From: Sulfurimicrobium sp964384915 | GTDB taxonomy: Bacteria > Pseudomonadota > Gammaproteobacteria > Burkholderiales > Sulfuricellaceae | Reading direction: 5' to 3' | DNA: 50,282 nt | NCBI GenBank assembly: GCA_964384915.1 | Contig: CAYLMA010000026.1 | Location: 1 to 50,282, forward strand | Shown: positions 33,963 through 42,429 of the stretch, one piece after another | How positions within the stretch are numbered: the stretch's first letter is position 1 | Layout of the letters: each line of letters opens with the position of its first letter | Notes under the pieces: model-generated | Databases searched by the model: none | The model's input: the letters and a program-made list of their open reading frames with translations, nothing else | What the model was told of the DNA's origin: nothing | Program-made: the position numbers and the translations under genes

Positions 33963-35666
33963 ATGGAGTTATCGGGCGCAGAAATCACTGTACGCTGCTT
34001 GGCGGAAGAAGGTGTCGAATATGTATTCGGCTACCCCGGCGGCGCAGTGCTCAACATCTACGATGAGATTTACAAACAGGACAAGTTCAAGCATGTCCTG
34101 GTACGTCACGAACAGGCGGCAGTCCACGCCGCCGATGGTTATGCGCGCGCGACCGGCCGCACCGGCGTGGCGCTGGTCACATCCGGCCCGGGCGCGACCA
34201 ATGCAGTCACCGGCATCGCCACCGCTTATATGGATTCAATTCCAATGGTGGTGATCAGCGGCCAGGTGCCGACGCCCGCCATCGGCATGGATGCTTTCCA
34301 GGAAGTGGATACGGTCGGCATCACCCGCCCCTGCGTCAAGCACAACTTCCTGGTCAAGGACATCCGCGAACTCGCCGGCACCATCAAGAAGGCCTTCTAT
34401 ATCGCCTCGACAGGGCGGCCCGGCCCGGTTCTGGTGGACATCCCCAAGGACGTGACCCAGTTCAGGACCGAGTTCGAGTACCCCAAGACCATCAGCCTGC
34501 GTTCCTATAACCCGGTAACCAAGGGCCATAGCGGCCAGATCAAGCGCGCCGTGCAGATGCTGCTGGGCGCCAAGCGCCCGATGATCTACGCCGGCGGCGG
34601 GGTGATCCTGTCCGACGCGGCCAAGCAACTGACCGAACTAGCACGCTTGCTGGGTTTCCCCTGCACCAACACCCTGATGGGCCTGGGCGGCTTTCCGGCT
34701 TCGGACCCGCTGTCGGTCGGCATGCTTGGCATGCACGGCACCTACGAAGCCAACATGGCGGTACAGCACAGCGATGTGCTGGTGGCCATCGGCGCGCGTT
34801 TCGACGACCGCGTGATCGGCAATCCGGAGCACTTCTACCAGGAAGAGCGCCAGATCATTCACATCGACATCGATCCTTCCTCCATTTCCAAGCGCGTCCG
34901 GGTGGATGTGCCCATCGTCGGCAACGTCCCTGAAGTGCTGACGGAAATGATCAAGCTGATCAAGGCCAGCAAGGAAAAACCGGACCAGGCCGCCCTCAAG
35001 ACCTGGCTCACTCAAATCGAGCTGTGGCGTTCGCGCGATTGCCTCAAGTACGACCGCAGCAGCGACGTCATCAAGCCGCAGTTCGTGCTGGAAAAATTGC
35101 ACGAAATCACCAAGGGCGACGCCTACGTGACTTCGGACGTGGGCCAGCACCAGATGTGGGCAGCGCAGTTCTACAAGTTCGACAAACCGCGCCGCTGGAT
35201 CAACTCGGGCGGCCTGGGCACCATGGGTTTCGGCCTGCCTGCCGCCATGGGCGTGCAACTGGCCCACCCCGATGCGATGGTGGCCTGCGTCACCGGCGAG
35301 GGCAGTATCCAGATGAACATCCAGGAACTGGCCACCTGCAAGCAGTTCAACATTCCCATCAAGATCATCCTGCTCAACAACCGCTACCTCGGCATGGTGC
35401 GCCAGTGGCAGGAGTTTTTCTACGGCGAACGCTATGCCGAATCCTACATGGACACCCTGCCGGATTTCGTCAAGCTGGCCGAGGCCTATGGCCATGCAGG
35501 GCGTCGCATCGACGATCCGGCAGAGGTGGAAGATGCGCTCAAGTGGGCTTTCTCCGCAGAAATGAAGGACACGCTGGTATTCCTCGACTTCCGTACCGAT
35601 CAGACCGAGAACGTCTACCCCATGATTCCGGGCGGCAAGGGTCTATCTGAAATGATTCTGGTGTAA
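33963..35666 (+). CDS. ilvB: acetolactate synthase large subunit
   Basis: A 567-residue TPP-dependent enzyme making acetolactate or acetohydroxybutyrate, the first common step of valine, leucine and isoleucine synthesis. The N-terminal domain has VFGYPGGAVLNIYDEI and the catalytic Glu in RHEQAAVHAADGYARATGR. The central FAD-binding and C-terminal TPP domains follow. The metal motif reads VTGEGSIQMNIQEL, ending LLNN, with GEG in place of the common GDG. AAGG precedes ATG 33963. The regulatory subunit gene follows by 4 bases. Confidence 0.97.
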   Translation: MELSGAEITVRCLAEEGVEYVFGYPGGAVLNIYDEIYKQDKFKHVLVRHEQAAVHAADGYARATGRTGVALVTSGPGATNAVTGIATAYMDSIPMVVISGQVPTPAIGMDAFQEVDTVGITRPCVKHNFLVKDIRELAGTIKKAFYIASTGRPGPVLVDIPKDVTQFRTEFEYPKTISLRSYNPVTKGHSGQIKRAVQMLLGAKRPMIYAGGGVILSDAAKQLTELARLLGFPCTNTLMGLGGFPASDPLSVGMLGMHGTYEANMAVQHSDVLVAIGARFDDRVIGNPEHFYQEERQIIHIDIDPSSISKRVRVDVPIVGNVPEVLTEMIKLIKASKEKPDQAALKTWLTQIELWRSRDCLKYDRSSDVIKPQFVLEKLHEITKGDAYVTSDVGQHQMWAAQFYKFDKPRRWINSGGLGTMGFGLPAAMGVQLAHPDAMVACVTGEGSIQMNIQELATCKQFNIPIKIILLNNRYLGMVRQWQEFFYGERYAESYMDTLPDFVKLAEAYGHAGRRIDDPAEVEDALKWAFSAEMKDTLVFLDFRTDQTENVYPMIPGGKGLSEMILV

Positions 35667-35670
35667 AACT

Positions 35671-36162
35671 ATGCGGCATATAATTTCTCTCCTGATGGAA
35701 AACGAAGCCGGCGCCCTGTCCCGCGTGGCGGGCCTGTTCTCGGCACGCGGCTACAACATCGAATCGCTGACCGTGGCACCGACTGAAGACGCCACCCTGT
35801 CGCGCATGACCATTGTCACGCGCGGCTCCGATGAGGTCATCGAACAGATCACCAAACAGCTCAACAAACTGGTGGATACGGTCAGGGTGGTGGACCTCTC
35901 GGACGGCGGACACATCGAACGCGAACTGATGCTGGTCAAAGTCCGCGCCGAAGGGATCTTGCGTGAAGAAATGAAGCGCATGTCGGATATTTTCCGCGGC
36001 CGCATCATCGACGTCACAGACAAGACCTACACCATCGAAATAACGGGCGCCGGCCACAAGCTGGATGCCTTCCTGAGCGCGCTGGACAAAAGCGCCATTC
36101 TCGAAACGGTGCGCACCGGCGCTTCCGGCATCGGACGCGGCGACAGAATTTTGAAATCGTGA
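35671..36162 (+). CDS. ilvN: acetolactate synthase small (regulatory) subunit
   Basis: A 163-residue protein, also called IlvH. The N-terminal ACT domain (MRHIISLLMENEAGALSRVA, RGYNIESLTVAPTEDATLSRMTIVT) binds valine for feedback inhibition. The C-terminal domain contains GRIIDVTDKTYTIEITG. Length is standard. The stop codon TGA (36160-36162) is itself part of the first GTGAAAT heptamer of the repeat that separates this gene from ilvC. Confidence 0.97.
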   Translation: MRHIISLLMENEAGALSRVAGLFSARGYNIESLTVAPTEDATLSRMTIVTRGSDEVIEQITKQLNKLVDTVRVVDLSDGGHIERELMLVKVRAEGILREEMKRMSDIFRGRIIDVTDKTYTIEITGAGHKLDAFLSALDKSAILETVRTGASGIGRGDRILKS

Positions 36163-36250
36163 AATGTGAAGCGTGAAATGTGAAGCGTGAAATGCTGCCG
36201 GCAAAGCCGGTACATGCCCCACACTTCACCTTTCACCTTTCACCTTTCAC
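36159..36250. repeat. heptamer inverted-repeat element between ilvN and ilvC
   Basis: The left arm (36159-36194) is five GTGAANN heptamers in register. The centre has a CCGGC-AAA-GCCGG hairpin (36198-36210). The right arm (36222-36250) is four heptamers of the CACTTCA/CCTTTCA type. It starts inside the ilvN stop codon and ends 21 bases before ilvC. Confidence 0.92.
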
Positions 36251-36271
36251 ACACATATAGAAAGGAAAACC

Positions 36272-37288
36272 ATGAAAGTGTATTACGACAAAGACGCCGA
36301 CCTCTCCCTGATCAAAGGCAAGAAAGTCACCATCGTAGGCTACGGCTCACAGGGCCACGCTCACGCCAACAACCTGAAAGATTCAGGCTGCAAGGTCACG
36401 ATCGGCCTGCGCAAGGGCGGCGCTTCCTGGGACAAGGCCGAGAAGGCCGGCCACAAGGTGGAAGAAGTGGGCAAGGCCGTCAAGGGCGCCGATGTCGTGA
36501 TGATCCTGGTACCCGACGAGCAGCAGCCCGGCGCCTACTACGGCGACATCGAACCGAACATCAAGAAAGGCGCGACCCTGGCCTTCGCTCACGGTTTCAA
36601 CATCCATTACAACCAGATCCTGCCGCGCGCTGATCTGGACGTCATCATGGTCGCGCCCAAGGGCCCGGGCCATACCGTGCGCTCCGAATACCTCAAGGGC
36701 GGCGGCGTGCCCTCGCTGATCGCGGTCTACCAGGACAAGTCCGGCAAGGCCAAGGACATCGCCCTGTCTTACGCAGCAGCCAACGGCGGCACCAAGGGCG
36801 GCGTGATCGAAACCAACTTCCGTGAAGAAACCGAGACCGACCTGTTCGGCGAGCAGGCCGTGCTGTGCGGCGGCGCGGTGGAACTGGTCAAGGCCGGTTT
36901 CGAAACCCTGGTGGACGCCGGTTATGCCCCGGAAATGGCTTACTTCGAATGCCTCCACGAACTCAAGCTGATCGTGGACCTGATGTACGAAGGCGGTATC
37001 GCCAACATGAACTACTCCATTTCCAACAACGCGGAATACGGCGAATACGTCACCGGCCAGCGCGTCATCGCCGACCAGGCCCGTGCCGCCATGAAGGAAG
37101 CGCTGGTCAACATCCAGAACGGCGAATACGCCAAGCGCTTCATCCTGGAAGGCAAGACCAATTATCCTGAAATGACCGCGCGCCGCCGCCTGAACGCGGA
37201 GCACCCGATCGAAATCGTGGGCGCGCAACTGCGCTCCATGATGCCGTGGATCGCCAAGAACAAGCTGGTTGACCAGTCGAAGAACTGA
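36272..37288 (+). CDS. ilvC: ketol-acid reductoisomerase
   Basis: A 338-residue class I enzyme of valine and isoleucine synthesis. The NADPH-binding Rossmann motif is VGYGSQGHAHANNLKDSG (about residues 22-40). The Mg-ligand region includes ETETDLFGEQAVLCGG and FECLHELKLIVDLMYEGG. AAAGGA precedes ATG 36272. Repeat elements flank the gene on both sides, at 36159-36250 and 37295-37377, so it may be transcriptionally or post-transcriptionally separated from ilvN and psd. Confidence 0.98.
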   Translation: MKVYYDKDADLSLIKGKKVTIVGYGSQGHAHANNLKDSGCKVTIGLRKGGASWDKAEKAGHKVEEVGKAVKGADVVMILVPDEQQPGAYYGDIEPNIKKGATLAFAHGFNIHYNQILPRADLDVIMVAPKGPGHTVRSEYLKGGGVPSLIAVYQDKSGKAKDIALSYAAANGGTKGGVIETNFREETETDLFGEQAVLCGGAVELVKAGFETLVDAGYAPEMAYFECLHELKLIVDLMYEGGIANMNYSISNNAEYGEYVTGQRVIADQARAAMKEALVNIQNGEYAKRFILEGKTNYPEMTARRRLNAEHPIEIVGAQLRSMMPWIAKNKLVDQSKN

Positions 37289-37294
37289 TGTAGC

Positions 37295-37377
37295 GTGAAA
37301 AGTGAAGTGTGAAAGGTGAAATTTGTCGGCGAAGCCGACACAAAGCCACGTTTCACATTTCACCCTTCACTCTTCAC
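37295..37377. repeat. heptamer inverted-repeat element between ilvC and psd
   Basis: The left arm (37295-37322) is four GTGAANN heptamers. The centre is a 7-bp hairpin TGTCGGC-GAA-GCCGACA (37324-37340). The right arm (37351-37377) is a series of NNTTCAC units. Same design as 36159-36250, but with different units and core. Confidence 0.92.
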
Positions 37378-37391
37378 TTCCCACTCCCCAC

Positions 37392-38063
37392 ATGTGCATC
37401 GGCGTAGCCCCTCCCAAATTGAACAATTATCCTCACCCCATTATTGCCCGTGAAGGCTGGCCGTTTCTTGCTGCAACGGTAGGCGCTTCCCTTTTCACAA
37501 CTCTCTGGGCCGGTTGGCTGTGGGCCTTGCCACTCTGGATCATCACCCTGTTCGTGCTGCAATTCTTCCGTGACCCCGCGCGCGTTGTACCGCAGGCGCC
37601 CAATGCGGTGCTCTCACCCGCGGATGGCCGCATCGTCGCCGTGGAGCGCACCTACGATCATTACCTGCAGCGCGACGCCCTGAAAATCAGCGTTTTCATG
37701 AACGTGTTCAACGTGCATTCCAACCGCAGCCCGGTGGATGGCACGGTGAAGGAAGTGTGGTATCACCCCGGCAAGTTCTTCAATGCCGACCTCGCCAAGG
37801 CCTCGCTGGAAAACGAGCGCAACGCAGTGTGGATACGAACCAAGGATGGCGTAGACGTCACCTCGGTCCAGGTGGCGGGCCTGATTGCACGGCGCATCCT
37901 GTGCTACGTGGTGCCGACTGACGAACTGGCGCGTGGCCAGCGTTATGGCTTCATTCGTTTTGGGTCCAGGGTGGACGTGTACCTGCCGCTGACGGCCCAG
38001 CCAAAGGTCAGCCTCGGCGACAAGGTTTACGCCACGGAAACCATACTGGCAGAACTTGTCTAA
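37392..38063 (+). CDS. psd: phosphatidylserine decarboxylase proenzyme
   Basis: A 223-residue short-form Psd. A membrane segment (about residues 28-60) is followed by LSPADGRIVAVE and VFMNVFNVHSNRSPVDG. The self-cleavage site that makes the pyruvoyl group is in IRFGSRVDVYLP. It converts phosphatidylserine to phosphatidylethanolamine. ATG 37392 gives an unusual MCIGVAPPKL extension. TTG 37419 would give MNNYPHPIIAREGW, close to what relatives have. Neither has a Shine-Dalgarno, as the region upstream is the pyrimidine-rich repeat arm. The stop nearly touches pssA. Confidence 0.93.
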   Translation: MCIGVAPPKLNNYPHPIIAREGWPFLAATVGASLFTTLWAGWLWALPLWIITLFVLQFFRDPARVVPQAPNAVLSPADGRIVAVERTYDHYLQRDALKISVFMNVFNVHSNRSPVDGTVKEVWYHPGKFFNADLAKASLENERNAVWIRTKDGVDVTSVQVAGLIARRILCYVVPTDELARGQRYGFIRFGSRVDVYLPLTAQPKVSLGDKVYATETILAELV

Positions 38064-38070
38064 AGATTTT

Positions 38071-38847
38071 ATGCAAGATCCGGATACTTCCAAAGCCCTG
38101 CTCGACCCCAACCAGCGCCGGCGCGGGATTTTCCTGCTGCCCAACCTGCTCACCACGGCCGCGCTGTTCGCCGGCTTCTATTCCATCGTCCAGGCCATGA
38201 ACGGCCGCTATGAGGCCGCCGCGGTCGCCATCTTCATCGCCATGGTGCTGGATGGCCTGGATGGCCGGGTGGCGCGCATGACGCGGACCCAGAGCGCTTT
38301 TGGCGCCGAATACGATTCGCTCTCCGACATGGTTTCCTTCGGTGTCGCTCCGGCGCTGGTCATCTATGTCTGGGCGCTGAAAGACATGGGGAAGCTGGGC
38401 TGGATCGCCGCCTTCGTGTACTGTGCCAGCGCCGCCCTCAGGCTGGCGCGATTCAACACCCAGCTTGAAGTCGCCGACAAGCGTTACTTCCAGGGCCTGC
38501 CCAGTCCGGCCGCCGCCGCGCTGATTGCCGGCCTGATCTGGGTAATGCACGATTACGGCATCAAGGGCGGCGACATCCGCTGGTTGGCCTGGGGAGTCAC
38601 GCTCTTTGCCGGCCTCACCATGGTCAGCAATATCCGCTATTACAGCGGCAAGGACATCAACCTGCGGCGCAGCGTTCCATTTGCCATGGTGTTGCTGATC
38701 GTGCTCGGCTTTATCCTGATCTCGCTTGACCCGGCCCATGTACTGTTTGGCGTTTTTGTGCTTTACGGCCTGTCCGGCTATGCCGGCTGGCTGTGGCAGC
38801 ACAGGCGCTCGAGCCGGGCGAGAATCGACCCCCCAGCGCCAGAATAA
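38071..38847 (+). CDS. pssA: CDP-diacylglycerol-serine O-phosphatidyltransferase
   Basis: A 258-residue integral membrane enzyme of the CDP-alcohol phosphatidyltransferase family. The catalytic signature D-G-x2-A-R-x8-G-x3-D-x3-D reads DGLDGRVARMTRTQSAFGAE then YDSLSD. Six or so helices follow. It makes the phosphatidylserine used by Psd, so the two genes form a two-step pathway to phosphatidylethanolamine. ATG 38071 is 7 bases after the psd stop; TTG 38056 overlapping psd is an alternative start. Confidence 0.95.
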   Translation: MQDPDTSKALLDPNQRRRGIFLLPNLLTTAALFAGFYSIVQAMNGRYEAAAVAIFIAMVLDGLDGRVARMTRTQSAFGAEYDSLSDMVSFGVAPALVIYVWALKDMGKLGWIAAFVYCASAALRLARFNTQLEVADKRYFQGLPSPAAAALIAGLIWVMHDYGIKGGDIRWLAWGVTLFAGLTMVSNIRYYSGKDINLRRSVPFAMVLLIVLGFILISLDPAHVLFGVFVLYGLSGYAGWLWQHRRSSRARIDPPAPE

Positions 38848-38986
38848 GCAGTAAAATTACCGAGCCTGTAGCCGCCTGAATCCGGTCTGTGCGCCACAAG
38901 CTTCCTGATCCACTATTACCACTCATAAAGCCTGGACCGGTCCCTGGCATAGATTCCAGGGCAGGCTGCCGGGAGCAATAGTACAC

Positions 38987-40381
38987 ATGTCATTCGAATC
39001 ACTAGGTCTGGCCCCAGAAATCCTGCGCGCAGTAGCCGAGCAGGGCTACACCGAACCCACCCCGATCCAGGCCCAGGCCATACCCGTGGTGCTGCAAGGC
39101 CGCGACATCATGGCGGGCGCCCAGACCGGCACCGGCAAGACCGCCGGCTTCACCCTGCCCCTGCTGCACCGCCTCGCCGCCCACGCCAGCACCAGCACTT
39201 CGCCCGCCAAGCACCCCATCCGCGCCCTCATCCTCACCCCCACCCGCGAACTGGCGGCCCAGGTGGAGGAAAGCGTGCGCACCTACGGCAAGCACCTGCC
39301 CTTGAAGGCCACAGTGATCTACGGCGGGGTCAACATGAACCCCCAGATCGAGGCCCTGCGCACCGGCGTGGACATCGTAGTCGCCACCCCCGGACGCCTG
39401 CTTGACCACGTCCAGCAAAAGAGCATCAACCTCTCCCGCGTCGAATTCCTGGTGCTGGACGAAGCCGACCGCATGCTGGACATGGGTTTCCTGCCCGATC
39501 TCAAGCGCATCATGGACCTGCTGCCGAAACAGCGCCAGAGCCTGTTGTTCTCCGCCACTTTCGCCGAGGAAATCAAGCGCCTGTCGGACTCCCTGCTGCG
39601 CGACCCGGTGCTGATCGAAGTGGCGCGCCGCAACACCGCCGCCGAAACCGTCACCCAGCTTGCCTACCAGGTGGACCAGGAAAGGAAGCGAGAGCTGCTC
39701 GCCCACCTGATCAAGAGCCAGGATCTGCGCCAGGTGCTGGTATTCACCCGCACCAAGCACGGCGCCGACCGCCTCGCCCACCAGCTCGACCGCGACGGCA
39801 TCCGTTCGGATGCGATCCACGGCGACAAGACCCAGCCGCAGCGCACCAAGGCCCTGTCGGACTTCAAGGAAGGCGTGGTGCGGGTGCTGGTGGCAACCGA
39901 CGTGGCCGCGCGCGGCATCGACATCGACCAGTTGCCCCATGTCTTCAACTTCGAGATGCCCAATTCGCCGGAAGATTACGTCCACCGCATCGGCCGCACC
40001 GGCCGCGCCGGCAGCCAGGGCATTGCGATTTCCCTGGTGAGCGGGGAAGAAATGCGCATGCTGGGCGAGATCGAGCGCCTCATCAAGCGCGAGATTCCCA
40101 AGGAGGTCGTCGCGGGATTCGAGCCGGGGACGGCATCTAGTTCCACCGACTCCACCAGGGAACGCGGCGGGCGCGGACGTGAGCGCGCTCCCCAGCGCCG
40201 GCCCGAACTGCCTCCCGCAGCGGAGCGCCACGCCCAGCGCGCGCCGAGCGAAGGCCTGCCGAAACCGGCCGCCAACAACCACCACCAGAAGCAACCGATG
40301 GGCCATGCGGCCTCGCATGGAAAGCGACCCAACCGGCCTGTCGCGGCTCTATTGGGCGGGTTGAAGAAGAAAGACAGCTAA
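38987..40381 (+). CDS. rhlE: DEAD-box RNA helicase, RhlE type
   Basis: A 464-residue helicase. Q motif region PTPIQAQAIPVVLQGRD, motif I AQTGTGKTAG, motif II VLDEADRMLD, motif III SAT, and motif VI HRIGRTGRAG are all present. The C-terminal tail (about 370-464) is basic, low-complexity and Arg/Pro-rich, as in RhlE. Such helicases act in RNA decay, ribosome assembly and cold response. ATG 38987 (MSFESLGLAPEILRAV) is the family start. A strong 16-bp hairpin follows the stop. Confidence 0.95.
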   Translation: MSFESLGLAPEILRAVAEQGYTEPTPIQAQAIPVVLQGRDIMAGAQTGTGKTAGFTLPLLHRLAAHASTSTSPAKHPIRALILTPTRELAAQVEESVRTYGKHLPLKATVIYGGVNMNPQIEALRTGVDIVVATPGRLLDHVQQKSINLSRVEFLVLDEADRMLDMGFLPDLKRIMDLLPKQRQSLLFSATFAEEIKRLSDSLLRDPVLIEVARRNTAAETVTQLAYQVDQERKRELLAHLIKSQDLRQVLVFTRTKHGADRLAHQLDRDGIRSDAIHGDKTQPQRTKALSDFKEGVVRVLVATDVAARGIDIDQLPHVFNFEMPNSPEDYVHRIGRTGRAGSQGIAISLVSGEEMRMLGEIERLIKREIPKEVVAGFEPGTASSSTDSTRERGGRGRERAPQRRPELPPAAERHAQRAPSEGLPKPAANNHHQKQPMGHAASHGKRPNRPVAALLGGLKKKDS

Positions 40382-40383
40382 TC

Positions 40384-40429
40384 CACATCTGCATTTCTTT
40401 ACGGGGTTTCGCGAAGAAATGCAGATGTG
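40384..40429. repeat. perfect 16-bp inverted repeat after rhlE
   Basis: CACATCTGCATTTCTT (40384-40399) is exactly inverted at 40414-40429 with a 14-base loop, 2 bases after the rhlE stop. No T tract follows, so it is not a standard terminator; it could protect the 3' end of the message or act with Rho. Confidence 0.8.
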
Positions 40430-40575
40430 ATGCGTCATTACTCAGACTAGACCTTGCGTTGAGCACCTGAATTCAAGAGGGCTTAAACGCGCCATCCTCT
40501 CATTTATCATAATTTTCAGGACTTCACCTTGAGTGATGTGCCGATGGTGGGCATACTCTTGGCCTGTCAGCATTA

Positions 40576-40603
40576 TTGATTGATACGCGGACCCGTTTAA
40601 TAA
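40576..40603 (+). promoter_or_regulatory. possible promoter for the PIN/NYN-like gene
   Basis: TTGATT (40576-40581), a 16-base spacer and TAATAA (40598-40603) lie 17 bases upstream of the ATG at 40620, in an AT-rich stretch. The fit is moderate and the leader would be very short. Confidence 0.3.
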
Positions 40604-40619
40604 CTGTTAAGGCTCATCA

Positions 40620-41228
40620 ATGACCTCGCGAATAAATTTCGTCCTCGTCGATTTTGAGAATGTTCAGCCGAAAGACATTGGCTTGCTCAAGGACGGGCCA
40701 TTCAATGTCAAGGTTTTCCTCGGCCCCAACCAATCCAAAATTCCCGTATCGCTAGCTGCGGCCCTCCAATCTTTAGGTGACAACGCTGAGTACATCGTTC
40801 TCGAAACAGCCGGGAACAATGCCCTTGATTTCCATATTGCCTATTACGTTGGGATATTGTCAGCCGCCGAACCTACCGCATTCTTTCATATTATCTCTAA
40901 AGACTCGGGCTTTGATCCGCTGATGAAATATCTCAAGGGAAAGAAAATCTATGCTAAACGCTCCACCTGCATTGCAGACATTCCTTATTTCAAGCCCGTT
41001 CTTCCCGATGCACCAGAAGCCCAGGTTGATGCAGTGGTTACAGATCTCATTCGTCGCAAAGCATCGAAGCCACGAGCACAAAAGACGCTACTGAATACCC
41101 TTCACGCGCTCTTCAAGAAAGAGTTGTCCGAGCAGCAGCTTGACTCATTATTTGCGGAGTTATGCAAGCGCGGCATTGTCAAGGTTGAAGGAACAAAGGT
41201 TTCTTATGTTTTGCCAACCGCACTCTGA
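40620..41228 (+). CDS. PIN/NYN-like domain protein with a C-terminal winged-helix-like region
   Basis: A 202-residue protein. The N-terminal half looks like a PIN-like nuclease fold: NFVLVDFENVQP (Asp near 11), ALDFHIAYYVG and HIISKDSGFDPLMKYL supply the acidic positions. The C-terminal 60 residues (TLLNTLHALFKKELSEQQLDS, GIVKVEGTKVSYVLP) resemble a small winged helix. The function is unknown; RNA cleavage is possible. Base composition is lower in GC than its neighbours. It stands alone between rhlE and a long palindromic block, with AAGG upstream of ATG 40620. Confidence 0.8.
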   Translation: MTSRINFVLVDFENVQPKDIGLLKDGPFNVKVFLGPNQSKIPVSLAAALQSLGDNAEYIVLETAGNNALDFHIAYYVGILSAAEPTAFFHIISKDSGFDPLMKYLKGKKIYAKRSTCIADIPYFKPVLPDAPEAQVDAVVTDLIRRKASKPRAQKTLLNTLHALFKKELSEQQLDSLFAELCKRGIVKVEGTKVSYVLPTAL

Positions 41229-41848
41229 CACTTCGCTCCAGTGCCGTATAGTTTTGTTCGCTTCGCGAATGTTTGATTGCCGGGGGCAGCCCGGCAGCTG
41301 TTTACCTTTCTTGCTTCGCCAAGAAAGGTAAACCAAAGAAGGCGCCCACCATCCACCGCCCCTTCGGGGTCCCCTGCGCTGCTCGCCAAGCCGGGCGGCT
41401 GCGGAACTCGCGCTACGCGCTCAGACAGTCCTCGCCGACTACACCCGGCTTGGCTGTGCTGCTCGGCGGTGGACCGAGGGGAATTTGTCGCGGTACGACG
41501 GGAGGGTCTTCGATCAAGGGAATGCAAACAGCCTTTTCTATCGGCGTAGAGCGTGGAGCCGCCACCCTTTCCCCCTCTGCGCCGCTTCGGGTTGGCAGGC
41601 GAATTGGGGGCTGTCGGCTGCGCCCTGTTCGAGCTCCGCGACAGCCCGCGTCTTGTGCGGGCTGTTAGGGCGAGTTGCGCAGACGCCCAATTCGCCTGAC
41701 AAGCCGAAGGAACCCGCAGGGCGGCGCAGCGGGGGGCCCTTTTCTTTCGTCTATTTCTTTTGGGCAAGCAAAAGAAATAGACCCGCCGCCGGGCGGCCCC
41801 GGCACCCAATCAACCATGCGCGCAGCGCATTCCAACCCCCATAAGGCC
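41229..41848. repeat. 620-bp gene-free block of nested palindromes
   Basis: No credible gene lies here. A 14-bp perfect hairpin (GTTTACCTTTCTTG, 41300-41313, with 41320-41333, loop CTTCGC) and a related 14-bp hairpin (GTCTATTTCTTTTG, 41749-41762, with 41769-41782) flank the block; their arms agree at 10 of 14 bases. Between them is a large cruciform: CAGGCGAATTGGG (41596-41608) is inverted at 41686-41698, CTGCGCCGC (41577-41585) at 41721-41729, and CAGCCCGC (41642-41649) at 41657-41664. Similar long palindromic units recur in intergenic regions of many beta- and gammaproteobacteria. Confidence 0.85.
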
Positions 41849-42427
41849 TCACCCCAGAAAAGCCTCCTTCGACCCCAGATAATCCAGCTCCTCCCGACTG
41901 CTATCCCGCCCCAGAATCACATTGCGATGCGGAAACCGCCCAAACCTTCGTATCAGCTCGCGGTGGTGCCTGGCAAAACGCAAATTCCCTTCCAGCCCAG
42001 CCTGCTCGAACAGCCTGACCGAAAGGTCCTGATCCAGAAGGCTCTCGCTGTGCATCAGCGGCATGTACAGGAAGCCCAAGCGCTCGGGAGCGATCTCCCT
42101 GTCGTAGCCCCTGGCAATGGCCAACTTGCAGACTTCGACCGCCTGCTGCTCGGTCGAAAAACTCCTGGCATCGCCTCGGAACATGTTGAGCGGCAACTGG
42201 TCGAGCACGATCACCAGGGCCAGGCAGCCCTGCGGGCTGTTCTTCCATTCATCCAGCCGCCCTTCCTGAGCCGCGAGCCACACCCGCTCATATTTGGCGC
42301 GAATTTCCGCATCCAGTTCCGGCGTGGCAGAAAACCAGCGCGAGGCCATGGGTTCCGAGTACCAGAATGCCAGGATATCGCCGGGTGTGATGGCTGGAAC
42401 AGCCGGGCCGTTTTTCATTGTTGCCAT
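41849..42427 (-). CDS. DUF924 family protein
   Basis: A 192-residue soluble alpha-helical protein. The DUF924 signature includes ILAFWYSEPMASRWF near the start, LALVIVLDQLPLNMFRG in the middle and RFPHRNVILGRDSS near the end. The fold is TPR-like and its function is unknown. ATG 42427 has GGAGG 7 bases upstream and lies 2 bases after the addA stop, so it is the last gene of the DUF3147-addB-addA-DUF924 operon. The stop is next to the long palindromic block. Confidence 0.9.
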   Translation of the reverse strand: MATMKNGPAVPAITPGDILAFWYSEPMASRWFSATPELDAEIRAKYERVWLAAQEGRLDEWKNSPQGCLALVIVLDQLPLNMFRGDARSFSTEQQAVEVCKLAIARGYDREIAPERLGFLYMPLMHSESLLDQDLSVRLFEQAGLEGNLRFARHHRELIRRFGRFPHRNVILGRDSSREELDYLGSKEAFLG

Positions 42428-42429
42428 GA

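Noticed and set aside
35280..35400. GEG instead of GDG in the TPP metal motif of ilvB, considered as an inactivating change.
   Set aside because: Glu keeps the charge, the rest of the motif is intact, and I recall the same variant in other betaproteobacterial enzymes.
36159..37377. Heptamer arrays considered as CRISPR-like repeats.
   Set aside because: Units are 7 bases, degenerate and contiguous with no unique spacers, and no cas genes are present.
41204..41809. Several open frames of 90-200 codons on both strands in the palindromic block.
   Set aside because: They follow from GC-rich repeat sequence, have Arg/Pro/Ala-biased composition and no ribosome-binding sites or family motifs.
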